Part shown: positions 10,676 through 22,459 of the stretch, one piece after another
Numbering within the stretch: position 1 is the first letter of the stretch
Layout: each line of letters begins with the position of its first letter
Source of the DNA: Liolophura sinensis
Taxonomy: Eukaryota; Mollusca; Polyplacophora; Chitonida; Chitonidae
Reading direction: 5' to 3'
Length of the DNA: 64,000 bases
Assembly (NCBI RefSeq): GCF_032854445.1
Contig: NC_088300.1
Location: 35,013,608-35,077,607, forward strand
The notes under the pieces: model-generated
Told to the model about the DNA's origin: nothing
The model's input: only the letters and a program-made list of their open reading frames with translations
The model's database searches: none
Position numbers and translations under genes: made by a program

Positions 10676-13600
10676 CTGAGAATGAATGAATGCTTGTGGG
10701 TTTGATGTCCTACTTAACAATTTTTCAGTCATATGATGACGAGGAGTCATTAGGTGTGTGTACATATAATGTGTCTTTTTGTGGCGGGGCCAGTCTTGAG
10801 TCACTGAATTATCATGCCGAAGACACCAGACATGACACCTCACCCATTCATATTATACTGACACAGGGCCAACCAGCCCTGTTTGCTTGCTCTAGCGCCT
10901 CAGAGCTGAGCACTAAGCAAGGCAGCAAAATTTAAAAGTACCATTTTTAAAGTCTTTGGTACAACCCGACTACAAGGTGGACGCTCTAATCATTAGGCCA
11001 GCGCAACAGTCCAGCTAGCTGAGAGACTGAGGTTCACCCAAGGTCAGTAGCATCTTATGCAGATGCCAAGGCTCTGGAATGTTACAAGTACAGACCTAAC
11101 AGAGCAGGGTATGGGCTGTCTATAACAACTTGAAGAACTATTTCCTTATATTTTTCAGAAAGTAAATCCTTATGCTTACTTACCATAAACAGGGGGAATA
11201 ATCCATTTTCATCAGATCCAGGCCTAGGAGTCAATAGTACAGAGAGGTAACAGATGACTTGGTGCTGGAAGATTAAACAAACTGTAATCAAGCTGTGATT
11301 AAATACAGGCACGTGCTGCACTTCATCAGTCTGTGACAGTACAATCAAGAATGAGAAGCAAAGATTCCACTGCCTCATGTATTGACATGGTTAAGTTCTA
11401 GTAATGTACTGCAAATTACTTACTTGATTTGGTATATATACACTGTACTAGAGAGTGTAGTTTATAGTACATTGGTTAGGTTATAGTGGAGGACCAGGCA
11501 TAGCAGAGACACTCCCACCCATGCACGAACCCCTTCTCATGTACCTCGCATAGCTCCATACTGCTTTGAAACCAACAGGTTCTTGATTCAAGCAGGCAAC
11601 CCATTCTGTTAGGCAATGAGCCAACAAGCAACCTCACTGGTCAAATAAGCAACCTCACTGGTCAGACAAGCAACATCAGTGGTCAAACCATGAGTCAAAA
11701 TGAGTCCCTACAGCAAACAGAATCCTCACTAATATACCATATTTTAGACTGTCTGATCTTTGGACAAACTTTTTAAACTCTGTGGACAATGGTTCACTGC
11801 CTTTGGCAACTCACATTTGGACAGTTACTTCCATGCTAAGACAGTACAATCTCAAGATTAGACCCTGCTACTTCAGTGGTCAAACATTAATTAGCTGAAG
11901 CCAGAACATTGCTTTTAAAGCTGACAGATTCAATGAGAACCAAGTGGCTGCCATAAATGGAATTGGAGTTAAAAGTGCTGAATGACAATATTATTATTAT
12001 TATGGAGAAATTGGTAAAGAGTATTCAAGCCGATTGATTTTTTTTTTTTTTTGTTCGGCGTTTTAAAACTGTTTTCAACATTATTTCAGTCATATCACAA
12101 CAGCGTATCCTTGCAGCAGGCTGATCCCAGTGCTCTCACAGACCCAATGCGCTGACAACAGACACCAAAAACCCAACCCTACCAAAGTATAACATGTCAT
12201 TATAGACCCACCCGTATTTGACCAATCACTTCTAGTCCAGTGTAAAGTGTAAGTGTGATTCGTTGACACTTCTAAACTTGTAAAAGTGCAAGATCCATGA
12301 ACACATAAACAAGTTCTAAAAATACACCTTATTCCCCTAGGGTTGTCTCAGGGAATTTAGAAACAAAATTGTTGTCCCAGAGACCTTTATAAACAACACA
12401 TATATCATAAACACTGACAGCTTTGGAATACATGCATTAAATATACACTATAGAATTGAGGAACGAGAGGTAGGGCGACCTTTATGTATGTTACTAAAGG
12501 TGTTAAATATACTGTCTATTGAAGAATAATGCCAAAAACATGGCTCTGAGTTCAGTTCAATGGGTCAAAAGCCAAAGGGGCAAGAGGGTAAATATTTACA
12601 TGACAAAGTGATACTGACAATAACGTGAAAAAACAACCCCAAACCAAGTCAATATATACACCAGAAACAAGAGGTGTTTGAGGAACTATGCATACGTGTG
12701 TGGGTCGTGACATATAAATACTGCAGGATATAATCCATGGAGTTTGAGAAAGGGCCAGTAGGCTCACAAATAGGAAAATTCTAATGCAAAACCGCACGTT
12801 AACCAGGGAGCTGTGACCTTTACGTGTATTACGTGCATTACTTAAGCAATGCCACAGAACTTGAATAAATGTGAATACACACACCCAAATCAAACACACA
12901 AACCTTCACGCCCACCTCCTCCCCCTCCCCCTCATTGTTCAAGCAGTAAAAAGAAAAGTGTATATTTGGGGAAATCAGTTCCTAATTGGGACGTGTAGCA
13001 ATGGCAAATGGGTCAGCCTTCTAAAAAGGGAAGCAAATCTTGTAACTAATAAAACAGCAGTGGCCTCTATCTAACAATGTCAGGTTTTATTATTCATGAT
13101 TTCTGGTGTTGGTATTGAAATCAGTGGTATTGTTATTTAAGTAGGTAGAGGGCACTGTTGTTTTATCAGTTATAAGATTTGCTTCCCTTTGAACAGGGCT
13201 GGCAGACCCCATTAGGACAAAATTTCAGCCCTTGGAGCGTAAACAGCTTACACCCTAAAATGTAACCTCAGTCTGCCCCCACACCCACTAAAACAGTAAC
13301 TACAGCAATTATATCTCAGATCAGACGAAAAACTAACAAATTCACCGTCACTAAAAATAAGACCATTTAGTACTAGGCTTGCTGGCAACTAGACAAAGTA
13401 TTTCCTTCAATCATAAAAAAAACAGAATAAATTACACATATGTATTTATTTACTGAATGCCACACTCAAGTCGTACGAAACAATTTTTCAGTCATATTAG
13501 GAATCCTTAGAGTGCATGCAATGTGCTGCTCTTTTATCTAATGCTGCTTCACTGAGACGCCTTACCGAGAGCAAGTAAGTCACCCCACCCGAGCCATTAT

Positions 13601-16600
13601 ACTGATACGGGTCAACCAGTCGTTGCACTATCTCCTTCATGCTGAACACCAAGCAAGGAAGTTACAAATTCCTCTTTTAAGGTTTTAGGTGTGACTCCCC
13701 CCACAATTAATCCTGGATTTACTGCTCCCGAAGCGAACGTTCTACCAACTGTGCTATCAGGGCAGGTTCCTTTGACAAGCAATTGATAAACATAAACACA
13801 TGTGGGGTCATGCATGCAGATATGCACACCATATTGGTGGGAAACCAGCTTCAATGAAATGTTGACCCCTCACTGTCACTATTAAAGGCCACACAAACAG
13901 CGACGAGTAGATCTGCAAATTCCATGTCTAAAGCCGGGTTTGATCTTGCACCTCTTATGTCCTGACGATAGAAAGGCAAGCACCTTAACCACTTAACCAT
14001 GCCACACTACACATCTATCACCTCCTCAAAAGAGACTGCAGTGAAAGGTTTGCATCTAAAATACTCTATAAGACTTGAGGCTCTTACGTATATTGTTAAT
14101 CTTCAGATAAGCTGTGACATACGTACAGAAATCTCAAGCTAGGGTGCATCAGCAGCCGTGAGGAAGCAGTCATCGTATGGGAGGTACTGTGTGCGATGTA
14201 AAGCATGATAACGTATTAGAGGTAATGTGTGCGATGTAAAGCATGACGACGATTGGGAGGTAATATGTGCAATGTAAAGCATGACGATGCATGGGAGGTA
14301 ATGTGTGCCATATAAAGCATGATGATGTATGGGAGGTAATGTGTGCCATATAAAGCATGACGATGCATGGGAGGTACTGTGTGCCATATAAAGCATGATG
14401 ATGTATGGGAGGTAATGTGTGAGATGTAAAGCATTATGACGTATGGGAGGTAATGTGTGCGATGTAAAGCCTGATGACGTATGGGAGGTAATGTGTGCGA
14501 TGTAAAGCCTGATGACGCATGGGTGGTAATGTGTGCGATGTAAAGCATGATGACGTATGGGGGGTAATCTGTGCGATGTAAAGCATGACGACGTATGGAA
14601 GGTAATGTGCGCGATGTAAAACATGATGACATATGGAAGGTAATGTGCGTGATGTAAAACATGATGACGTATGGGAGGTAATGTGTGCGATGTAAACCAT
14701 GATGACATATGGAAGGTAATGTGCGCGATGTAAACATGATGACGTATGGAAGGTAATGTGCGCGATGTAAAACATGATGACATATGGAAGGTAATGTGCG
14801 CGATGTAAACATGATGAATTATGTTCTTATAAATCACGGGGGCCTCCGTGGCTCAGTTGGTTAGCGCACCAGCGCAGCGTAATGACCCAGGAGCCTCTCA
14901 CCAATGCGGTCGCTGCGAGTTCAGCTCCTGCTGGCTTCCTCTCCAGCTGTACATGGGAAGGTTTGCCAGCAACCTGTGGATGGCCGTGGGTTTCCACAGG
15001 GCGCTGCTGGTTTCCACCCACCATAATGCTGGCCACTGTCGTATAAGTGAAATATTCTTGTGTACGGCGTAAAACATATCAATCCAACAAAAAAATAAAT
15101 AGAATAAATATAAATCACCGAGAATAATCCCAAGATAAATAAACAATGTAACCATTTGTGTTTTAAACACATTCCACAGTACGGGATGATTAACCTACAG
15201 AAATAGACCCACTCGATATATATAATAAAGTGACAATATTTTTAGATCACTGATTACTCATCTTTCTCCTGTCCTTATTTCACCTCAGCCTGCAAATATT
15301 CAAGTGTAAAAAATCTCCATACCCGACCAGTTCATTTCAGTGACATACATGTATGTGTAGGCTATATATAGGACCACTATCACTATACCTCCATTAACTA
15401 CAGTTCAACCTGTTTTTACACCCTTTAGGCCTATATCCATTCTGTTGGGATTAATCCATTCAGCAGTTAAAAGTGAAAAAAAAACAAAAACAAGAAATCT
15501 CTTTCAGCAGAAAGATAAAAACAGGAAATATCAAAATGAATTCAAAACCATATCTTTACTTAATTTATTCGCTTGGCTTATTTGCTTATTTGATTGGTGT
15601 TTTACGCTCTACTGAAGAATATTTGACCTATATGATGGCGGCCAGCAATATGGTGGGAGGAAGCCTTGCAGAGCAAGGGGAAACGCACAACCTTCGTAGG
15701 TTGTTGACAAGACCCTCCCACATACAACTGGAGATGGAGCCAGCTTGAAATGGACTCACAGCATCATTTGATTTGATTGGTGTTTATAGATAGCATATCT
15801 GGAGTAAACCACCACCCTTCTCCAACTATCCCAAATCTCAAACTTAAAGCTGAAGCCAAACCAACAAAGGCTGGATTAGAACATGCCACCTCAAATATGA
15901 GCTCAAGGGCCTGACAGTCACAAAAGCCCAGCACTTAGCCTTTGCCAGCCAACAACTTTACTGTACCCAAATTCTTCTCATTTTGGGCTTAGATATTAGT
16001 AGTGCTGAAAGCTGAACATTACAATTCTTTTCCAGCTTTTTGGAAAAGTAAATATATGAGCATGTTGTTCATTAGATGGTCTAATCATGTGTTAAAATAG
16101 AAACTAAATAATGCTGGTACGGTTACATGTATATTGGCTAAAAGGAGCCGACCTGGTGTCCATGAAAAATTAGAAGAAATAGGGTATTTCTAAAAATTAT
16201 TTTTTCATGGACTAAAATGCACTTTTTGATTTTTGTTTTTGATTGCAAGGCAAGATTTATTGACCACAATTTTTTCAACCTAATCTTGGCTTTTCATGAC
16301 AGACTAATGAGTACGCATTACAGGAGTGAAAGAACTTATCCCAAGAAAGAAAAAAAGGAGAGAAATACCCATATATACAAAAAACAGGCTTTGCGGGCTT
16401 GTTGAATTTAAATCTGATGACCTATCACTTCAGCCACAAACTGGTTAGTATGTCAATCCGTAATTATATACAGATATTATCATGCTTGACCGGTCAAAAG
16501 ATGCCCTACTACCTGCACTAGCAGTCAGCACTCTAACTAAAGTTTGTGTACTCCTATATAGATATACACCTCTTATCTCTTAGTAAATGAAGTGAACCAG

Positions 16601-19600
16601 ACAGCTCAGGTTCAAACAGTCAGCTCATTCCCGCACTACCCCTTCCCTCACAACACACACACAAAAAGAAACTATATCACACGTTAGTATAGCATAATGA
16701 CAGAGGAGCCTCTCACCAATGCAGTCCAGCTCATGCTGGCTTCTTCAGCATAACGCTGATGACACTCATATAAGCAAAATTATACTGAGTGTGGCTCAAA
16801 ATGCCTGTCCGATAAATAAACTGCTAACCTGCTAATCAGCTAATCCACATTTACTACAGAGAAGGCCCTAACTCAGAGAGCAAGTCCCTGACTGATAGAG
16901 CAGGCCCCTGACTGATAGAGCAGGCCCCTGACTGACAGAGCAGGCCCCTGACTAGGGAAACAGGGCCATTAATGATGGAGAGAGCAGACCCCTGACCGAG
17001 AGAACTGGTCTGTGAATGAGGCAGCAGGCCCCAGATTGACAGAGCAAGCCCCTGACTGAAACAGCAGGCCCCTGGCTGAGAGAACTGGCAACTGGATGAG
17101 AAAGTAAACCCCTGAATGAGAAAGCAGGTCCCTGAATGAGAGAGCAGGCCCCTGAATGAGAGAACAGGCCCCTGGATGAGAGAGCAGGCACCTAAGTGAG
17201 AGACCAGGCCCCTGAATGAGAAGCAGACCGTTGAATGAGGGAGCATGCGCATAAATGAGGTAACAGACCCAAGAAATTGGCTGTGAAGTTTTAATATTGT
17301 TAAGGATAGCAATGGTGACCGTGTATCATGAAACAAAACCATCTTGAGTTTACTCCAAGATCCACCCATTAACAAAAATGCTTCATCAGGCATAAGCCAT
17401 CAGACATGTATTAGGCATATGGTTTTGAAATGAAAATACAGGGAGAATAAATGTTTTGATTTGAGCCATGACCAAGTACAACAGCCTTTCTGTCTGTCCC
17501 AAATCTTTATCACTTTCTTTCTTTTTTCATGGTTGACAAGATGTCACATGAGAATGGATAAGCAAATGAGAAGTTCACTGAATAAAAACACAGAACAAAC
17601 TCAGTAGTAAAGACGTTTCCCTGTCATTTTGCCATTACTGCGAAGGAGACAAACTGCCATTCTCAGTTCTCTGAACCCAAAGTCACTGGGTTGTACAAGT
17701 ATGAAACTGAAACTGTAGGTTGAAAACTCTTCAAGATTTCTTCTTAACAAGGATAAGTGTGATGTTCAGGATATTCAAGATGGCTGACAGCTGTGATGAA
17801 CAACCAATCTTAATGGTCCTCTCACTGACCCACGGTTAAACACAAACATTTCAAACTGTTAAAATATATCTTGTTCACATAGACGAACTCACAGACAGAC
17901 ATAAAAAGATAAAGATGGTGGGGAAAAAATTAGAAAGTAAGAGAGAAAAACATCACAGCCATCAGCTTTCTTAGACTTAATCCCTCCAGGTAGTCTTTCT
18001 GTTGCAATACCAACTCTCTGCCATGTCCTACACAGACAATAATATACTAAATAGTCTGGGCTAAAATAAAGCTCAAAAGATTATGATCATTCATGTTCAT
18101 ATAACATGTCCTTATAACGGTCTTAAATCTCATAACTATTTAGTATGTGATCCACATCAAATGATTTTTCCTCTTAACCAAGGGAGATAAATCATCCTTT
18201 ACTAGATTAAGGCCTATCAAAAGTTAAGTGACCTTTATTTAAGGCCACTGGAAAAGGTACAAGGCAATCTTGTTCCACACAGTGATTGCTGGCTATATTG
18301 ATGCTTGTAAATGCCACTTAGCTCAAATCTTAAACAGAGAGACATACTACATACTTTTTGTCTTGAATATCAAATGAAGTAACGAAAGACAGCTTGAAAA
18401 ATAACTGTTGTCAGAATCCCACCAGCTCACCAATGTAGACACACAGGAATTACTGATAACACTATACCTAAACCAGACTATATATGAGCCAAAAACTACA
18501 TCTGACTACTAATCACAAAATGAACAAGAGTTATATAAGTGCTCCAGGTCATCATTTCACCACACACTCTGAACAGCTAGTGCCCACAGTAAGCACAAAC
18601 TTCACCTGAAGAAATCAAGGGTTCTGAGACTTTCATCAGCACAAGAAATAAGGTTTGGCAGATCAGCATTAGCTGTGACACTTCCAGTATAGGACTTAGT
18701 GTAGGCTTGTAGGTTGTAGGATGTCGGATGTAGGAAACAGGATGCAGGATGTAGGATACAGGATGCAGGATACAGGATATAGGATACAGGATTCAGGATG
18801 TAGGATTCAGGATGTAGGATACAGGATGTAGGATGCAGGATATGGGATGCAGGATGTAGGATACAGGATTCAGGATGTACGATACAGGATGTAGGATGCA
18901 GGATGCAGAATGGATGCAGGATGTCAAAGATTTGCCTAACCCACAAATCCTAACAACAGAACTACAGAGCTACTTAGACGTAAGTGAATGCAAAACCATC
19001 CATCTTATCTGGTACCATAGAAAAAAAAAGCTGAACATCCACCAATATGTATACAAACAGGACTTGACAAGAAGAAGACTTGTCAGCAGTATACAGTATT
19101 CTTCCACATAAGTGTACAATGTAACGTTATATAGCTATGTACCTCCCCAATTTTGTTGAACATGAATAAAACTTGGATATGACCTATGCTTTACTTGTCA
19201 TAGTGAAGCCATGTGTCAACTATCTATTGAATGCAATGAACTGTTCAAAAAAAGTCCAGAAAAATGTTTGTGAAAGACTGACAGGGTGCCAACCAACATG
19301 TATATGATCTGGATGTTGTATAGCTCTATACCATGCATACAATGGCAGTCATGAGCAGAGGAAACCAGAGTGCCCAGGGTTAAACAACTGACTGTCATGA
19401 CTGTTAGCATGTCACTAAAGACACATACAGAAGGCACATGTATCTGGTAGGAACAAAAAGTTGCCTTCAACAAATGTACAAACGCTCACATAAGTGTTGC
19501 CAACTGGGTTTTATCAGCAAAGCGCCACAAACAGTGAGAGTATGGAATCCATACATTTCCTGTGCAAGACCAAAGAAATTTGACTAACTGAAATTTATTG

Positions 19601-22459
19601 CCATGTCCTGTATTTCTGCATCAAAGAACAAGACAATTGAAAATTGTATTCGGAATACAAACACAATATGTATAAATATGTAGGTCTTTTTATCAAATCG
19701 TTTCTCCACGTCAGAAAAATTCTACATTTATACCCATACAAGTGTAAACATATAAATTTTTTGGGGGGGGGGGGGCGTGGAAATGCTGTTTTGGAGTAGA
19801 GTCTTACCATTCTAATGCCTTCATTAATGACAATGTCCTTTACTTGAGCCATGTCCACAAACTGTGTTGCTGATCGACCAATCAGATATGTCGTCTTCAC
19901 TTGGAGTCCGCATGACCTCAGCACCAGAATGCTTTCTACACAGGTCACAAAGCACAACAACAACAGTAACAGCCACTGTTATACCAGATATATACACATC
20001 ACCAAGACCATAAATAAACTATACTGGCTACAAGAAGATGTGGACAAGACCAATAAAAATTCACTTAACCATGATAAATTAATGAAGAAGAATTTTCTCA
20101 GAAGGCTGGAAAGGAAATTCAAATTCATGTACTTCATGATTAATTGCAAAACCAATCACATGTTGCAGTAAATGTTATATCGTGCTGTACTGAAAGTTCA
20201 GCTCACATTATCAGTGATCAATATATTAATTTCCATCCAAATCGTTCATACAGGAACAGGATAATTCCAAATTCATTTCATTTTGTATTTCAATATGTAT
20301 TTTATTTGAATAGCATTTCACTAATTCATAAATAACATAACAACCGTCTGGTTTATAGGCAGGGTACACCTGAGTACCCAGAGTAAACCATAGACCTTAG
20401 GCAAGTACCCAACAAACCCTCTATCTTCAAGCCACAGCCCGAGACAGCTCATACTTTACGGCAGTTATCACCAGACTGGGCAGTCAATATGACTTTCAAG
20501 CATGTTGAACATTAGACAACCAATGAGAACATCCTGTGTACTAACCTTCGGTAACTGTGAGAGTTAACTTCCACACCAACACCAGTAGCAGTACTACGGG
20601 CACCCAGGCTGACCACTTTGGAAGCTGCAAGACAAAGAAATAAAAGGTACCATGAATTTTCCTTCATGGTTATGGTAATGATGATTCAAAGGTACATATT
20701 TACTTAATTATACATGGTGTAATTGGATTAATACTCATGAATTTTTCACTTTCTTCACAATATGATGGTACACAGGTTAACGGATGGAGGAAACCACAGT
20801 GTCAATCCAGAGGATCAAATGTCCTCACTTTAGGCTGCAGCCAGTGAGAGCTGGAAATGAACATGCGATCTTATTGGTCAAGGAGTAACAGTCTGGGTTA
20901 TAACTGTGTGAGCCAATAACTTCCCATCATGTAAAATGAAGACTGAGTACTGACTGAGACTGAGCATGAAGGTCGATAAAGTGAGTGAGTGAGTGAATGC
21001 TTGGGGTTTAACGTCGTACTCAACTATTTTTCAGTCATATGACGATGAAGGAATCCTTAGGGTGCATGTACGTGTAATGTGCCTCCTTGTTGCAGGACGG
21101 ATTTCCGCCACTCTTTTATTTAGTGCTGCTTCACTGAGACGACTTACCGAAGGCAAGTAAGTCGCCCCGCCCGAGCCATTATACTGATATGGGTCAACCA
21201 GCCTTTGCACTATCCCCTTCATGCTGAACGCCAAGCAAGGAAGTTACAACTTCCTCTTTTAAAGTCTTAGGTGTGACTCGATCAAGGATTGATCCTGGAT
21301 CTACCGCTTCAGACGCGGACGCTCTACCGTGCTTCTGGGCCGTGAAGGTCGATAAATACATAGATATATGCACCATTGGCAAAATTCTAAGAAATAAGAG
21401 AAGTCATAAGAGAATTTCTTCAATTGTTGCCGATGGGAGCAGAACATTAATCGGTGCTGACTGGTTGTTATTTACTGTGGGTCCCTTGTCAAGCTGGGGG
21501 TAAAAATCAAGAAATTGACCGGTGCGCGAATGTGTACCGGTATCAGCAGTATCTTGGACAACCAGTGTAATGTGCAATCAAGATCTAGACGCAGATTTGG
21601 GTTTGGATTTCATCAGTTTGAAAGAGCAGCCGTTTGCCATGACAGAAGAAAAGGCCGAGGGCAAGAAATGGATGCCTTGACTCAATATGAAATTGTGTCA
21701 AGTCAAAACTTTAAAACAGTCATATTGGGACTTGCATAGGGACTAGGGTGCCGCTAAATAAAACTGTTCTGGCAACATATATGTTGAGCAGAACAGGCTT
21801 ACTGGAAAAATAAGCAAATCCACATTTCAGGGGTCTCAAAAGTTCATACAGGTTAGGATGAGACAGTGTGGGGGGACAATTAACGTGGCTAAACATGGTG
21901 AAAGGTGTGAATTTACTGCACTGGCAACATTGACTATGCATCTCGCATAACTGGATTCACTGGCTCATCAGAGCAGCAACTGTAAAATTGCGTCTTAGCC
22001 ACATTAGTTTGCAAGAATCCTCACCTAAACACCTATGTGAACTCGCTGGGCTCCTGAAATGTAGATTCGACTTAATCTTAACATCTTGTCTCCTATTTTT
22101 ATTTCAAAATTTGTTACTTTTCCCATATTAGGTCCATGACAATTAGATGTTCCTCTACCATGTAATGTCTGGAACGAAACAGGTTTTTCAGCCTGGGCCT
22201 TACAAGGCTTTTGACTTAATTTAATGATCCATGTACCGTGTATGACTTATTGTACAAATGATGAAGTGACATATACCGCTTCCTGGAAGAATACACCAAC
22301 CACACAAGTGGCTAAACAAAGGCAACATAGAAACCATTTTCCGACAGATATGGGCGCTTGTTTTAGGACATATTCCACACCATTTTCTCCATAGTTGTAC
22401 CGAATTAACTTATTTTCGCTATTAGCATGCTTAGAATCTGACACACATGTGGGTCCCAT
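10556..22459 (-). CDS. PIGH: PIG-H, GPI-GlcNAc transferase subunit (5 exons)
   Basis: PIG-H is a small ER-membrane subunit of the UDP-GlcNAc:phosphatidylinositol transferase. That complex performs the first step of GPI-anchor synthesis on the cytoplasmic face, with PIG-A as the catalytic partner. The CDS joins 22459-22277, 20624-20546, 19935-19808, 11264-11184 and, tentatively, 10675-10556: 196 residues against about 188 in human. Residues about 48-87 give two hydrophobic segments split by GVFFQEALPKWS, fitting the family's membrane hairpin. Residues 88-130 carry the diagnostic region, including VDMAQVKDIVINEG (human has a KVKDIVINEA-type block), followed by HQVICYLSVLL, equivalent to human QKVIYYLCILL. 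Exon phases agree throughout. Intron 3 is 8.5 kb. The start is the only ATG after the in-frame TGA upstream. The gene is head-to-head with RPS29. Confidence 0.9.
10682..11005 (-). mobile_element. SINE family 2 related element (variant b)
   Basis: The left edge GAATGAATGCTTGTGGGTTTGATGTCC, then CAATTTTTCAGTCATATGATGACGA, match the 3' end of family 2. The middle (ACACCAGACATGACAC, CATTATACTGACAC) matches the copy at 29940-30195 better than the typical family-2 body. The right end GGTGGACGCTCTAATCATTAG resembles a tRNA-like head read on the minus strand. It lies in PIGH intron 4, against the tentative exon 5. Confidence 0.75.
11184..11264 (-). CDS. PIGH: PIGH exon 4
   Basis: 81 nt between a TAATCTTCCAG acceptor and a TTTATG|GTAAGT donor, both phase 0. 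It encodes HQVICYLSVLLTPRPG and ends GLFPLFM. The first eleven residues align with the human QKVIYYLCILL segment directly after the DIVINE block, and the end with the human QVVPVFQ-type segment. Confidence 0.85.
12048..12190. mobile_element. Probable SINE-like fragment
   Basis: After a T-run, TTCGGCGTTTTAAAACTGTTTTCAACATTATTTCAGTCATATCAC resembles, in broken pieces, the CAGTCATAT region of family 2. The following part does not match the other copies, so it may be a third related family. Confidence 0.35.
12191..13454. other. PIGH intron 3, no other gene seen
   Basis: Unique-looking AT-rich intronic sequence. Open frames on both strands here lack splice sites and protein similarity. Confidence 0.5.
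13455..13766 (-). mobile_element. SINE family 2, near full length
   Basis: On the minus strand it starts with a tRNA-like head: GCCCTGATAGCACAGTTGGTAG is box-A-like, followed by an anticodon-arm-like CGCTTCGGGAGC and ATCCAGGATTAATT. The body (GAGCCATTATACTGATACGG, CACTGAGACGCCTTACCG) and the CAATTTTTCAGTCATAT end match the copies at 20981 and 26848. It lies in PIGH intron 3. Confidence 0.88.
14170..14820. repeat. 38-bp minisatellite, about 17 copies
   Basis: The unit is about ATGATGACGTATGGGAGG followed by TAATGTGTGCGATGTAAAGC (38 bp, some copies 37 bp). It gives long open frames in several minus frames (His-rich, such as SHTSSCFTSHTLPPIRHH), which is a property of the unit and not a gene. 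It lies in PIGH intron 3. Confidence 0.95.
14838..15108 (+). mobile_element. SINE family 1, full length, with target-site duplication
   Basis: Complete copy. GGGGGCCTCCGTGGCTCAGTT holds box A (TGGCTCAGTTGG, 14849-14860), GCGAGTTCAGCTCC is box-B-like (about 14915-14928), followed by the conserved body and an A/T-rich tail. It is flanked by the 10-bp direct repeat TATAAATCAC (14828-14837 and 15109-15118). It inserted at the very end of the 38-bp minisatellite. Confidence 0.95.
15565..15764 (-). mobile_element. SINE family 1, minus-oriented, 5' truncated
   Basis: The T-rich tail leads into TTTGATTGGTGTTTTACGCTC, GAATATTTGACCTATATGATGGCGGCCAGCAATATGG and the box-B region complement, ending near TGGACTCACAGC. 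The head is missing. Confidence 0.88.
16686..16823 (+). mobile_element. SINE family 1, internally deleted fragment
   Basis: TATAGCATAATGACAGAGGAGCCTCTCACCAATGC matches the head, and CAGCTCATGCTGGCTTCTTC and CATAACGCTG match the body with the middle missing. An AAATAAA-like end follows. Confidence 0.75.
16857..17228. repeat. 20-bp minisatellite, about 18 copies
   Basis: The unit is GCAGGCCCCTGACTGATAGA, changing to GCAGGCCCCTGAATGAGAGA along the array. The minus-strand open frame of about 180 codons over it (repeating SQGPALS/FRGLLSHSG peptides) follows from the tandem repeat and is not considered a gene. It lies in PIGH intron 3. Confidence 0.93.
17229..18715. other. PIGH intron 3, no other gene seen
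   Basis: AT-rich intronic sequence. I saw no exon pair, RNA gene or clear element here. Confidence 0.5.
18716..18915. repeat. 7-bp satellite (GGATNYA), about 28 copies
   Basis: A run of seven-base units GGATGCA, GGATGTA, GGATACA and GGATTCA with few interruptions. On the minus strand it reads as a HPTSCIL-type peptide, which is not coding. Confidence 0.95.
18916..19807. other. PIGH intron 3, exon-proximal part
   Basis: Intronic sequence between the 7-bp satellite and exon 3, with a T6-G13 homopolymer junction at 19757-19775 just 30 bp past the donor. Confidence 0.5.
19808..19935 (-). CDS. PIGH: PIGH exon 3 (conserved core)
   Basis: 128 nt between a CCTGTGTAG acceptor and an ATG|GTAAGA donor. 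It holds ESILVLRSCGLQVK and VDMAQVKDIVINEGIRM, the part of PIG-H most conserved between animals, and is the anchor of the identification. Confidence 0.93.
20546..20624 (-). CDS. PIGH: PIGH exon 2 (second membrane segment)
   Basis: 79 nt between a TCTTGCAG acceptor and a CGAAG|GTTAGT donor, phase 0 to 1. It encodes LPKWSAWVPVVLLLVLVWKL and then TLTVTE, the second hydrophobic helix and its exit. Joined to exon 3 this reads VTE-ESILVL, aligning with the human DQETLLIIDS-type segment. Confidence 0.85.
20981..21342 (-). mobile_element. SINE family 2, full length, with 14-bp target-site duplication
   Basis: Minus-oriented. The head GGCCCAGAAGCACGGTAGAG (box-A-like, degenerate) is at the right, then CCGCTTGAAG-like arm and GATCCAGGATCAATCC, the body, and the 3' end CATATGACTGAAAAATAG ... 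ACGTTAAACCCCAAGC with a (CACT)n tail at the left. It is flanked by the perfect repeat TGAAGGTCGATAAA (20967-20980 and 21343-21356). It lies in PIGH intron 1. Confidence 0.95.
22277..22459 (-). CDS. PIGH: PIGH exon 1 (start codon)
   Basis: 61 codons from ATG at 22459 to a GAAGCG|GTATAT donor, phase 0. It begins MGPTCVSDSKHANSENK and ends in the first hydrophobic segment, FLCCLCLATCVVGVFF. The frame stays open upstream to a TGA without another ATG, which fixes the start. The N-terminus is weakly conserved in this family, so the assignment rests on the join to exons 2-4. Confidence 0.8.

Noticed and set aside
14139-14837. Overlapping minus-strand open frames of 232, 198 and 113 codons, His-rich
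   Set aside because: They are translations of the 38-bp minisatellite, which lacks stops in several frames. No start context, splice sites or real protein similarity.
16854-17393. Minus-strand frame of 179 codons with repeated Gly-Leu-Leu-Ser peptides
   Set aside because: It is almost wholly the 20-bp minisatellite read without stops, inside PIGH intron 3.
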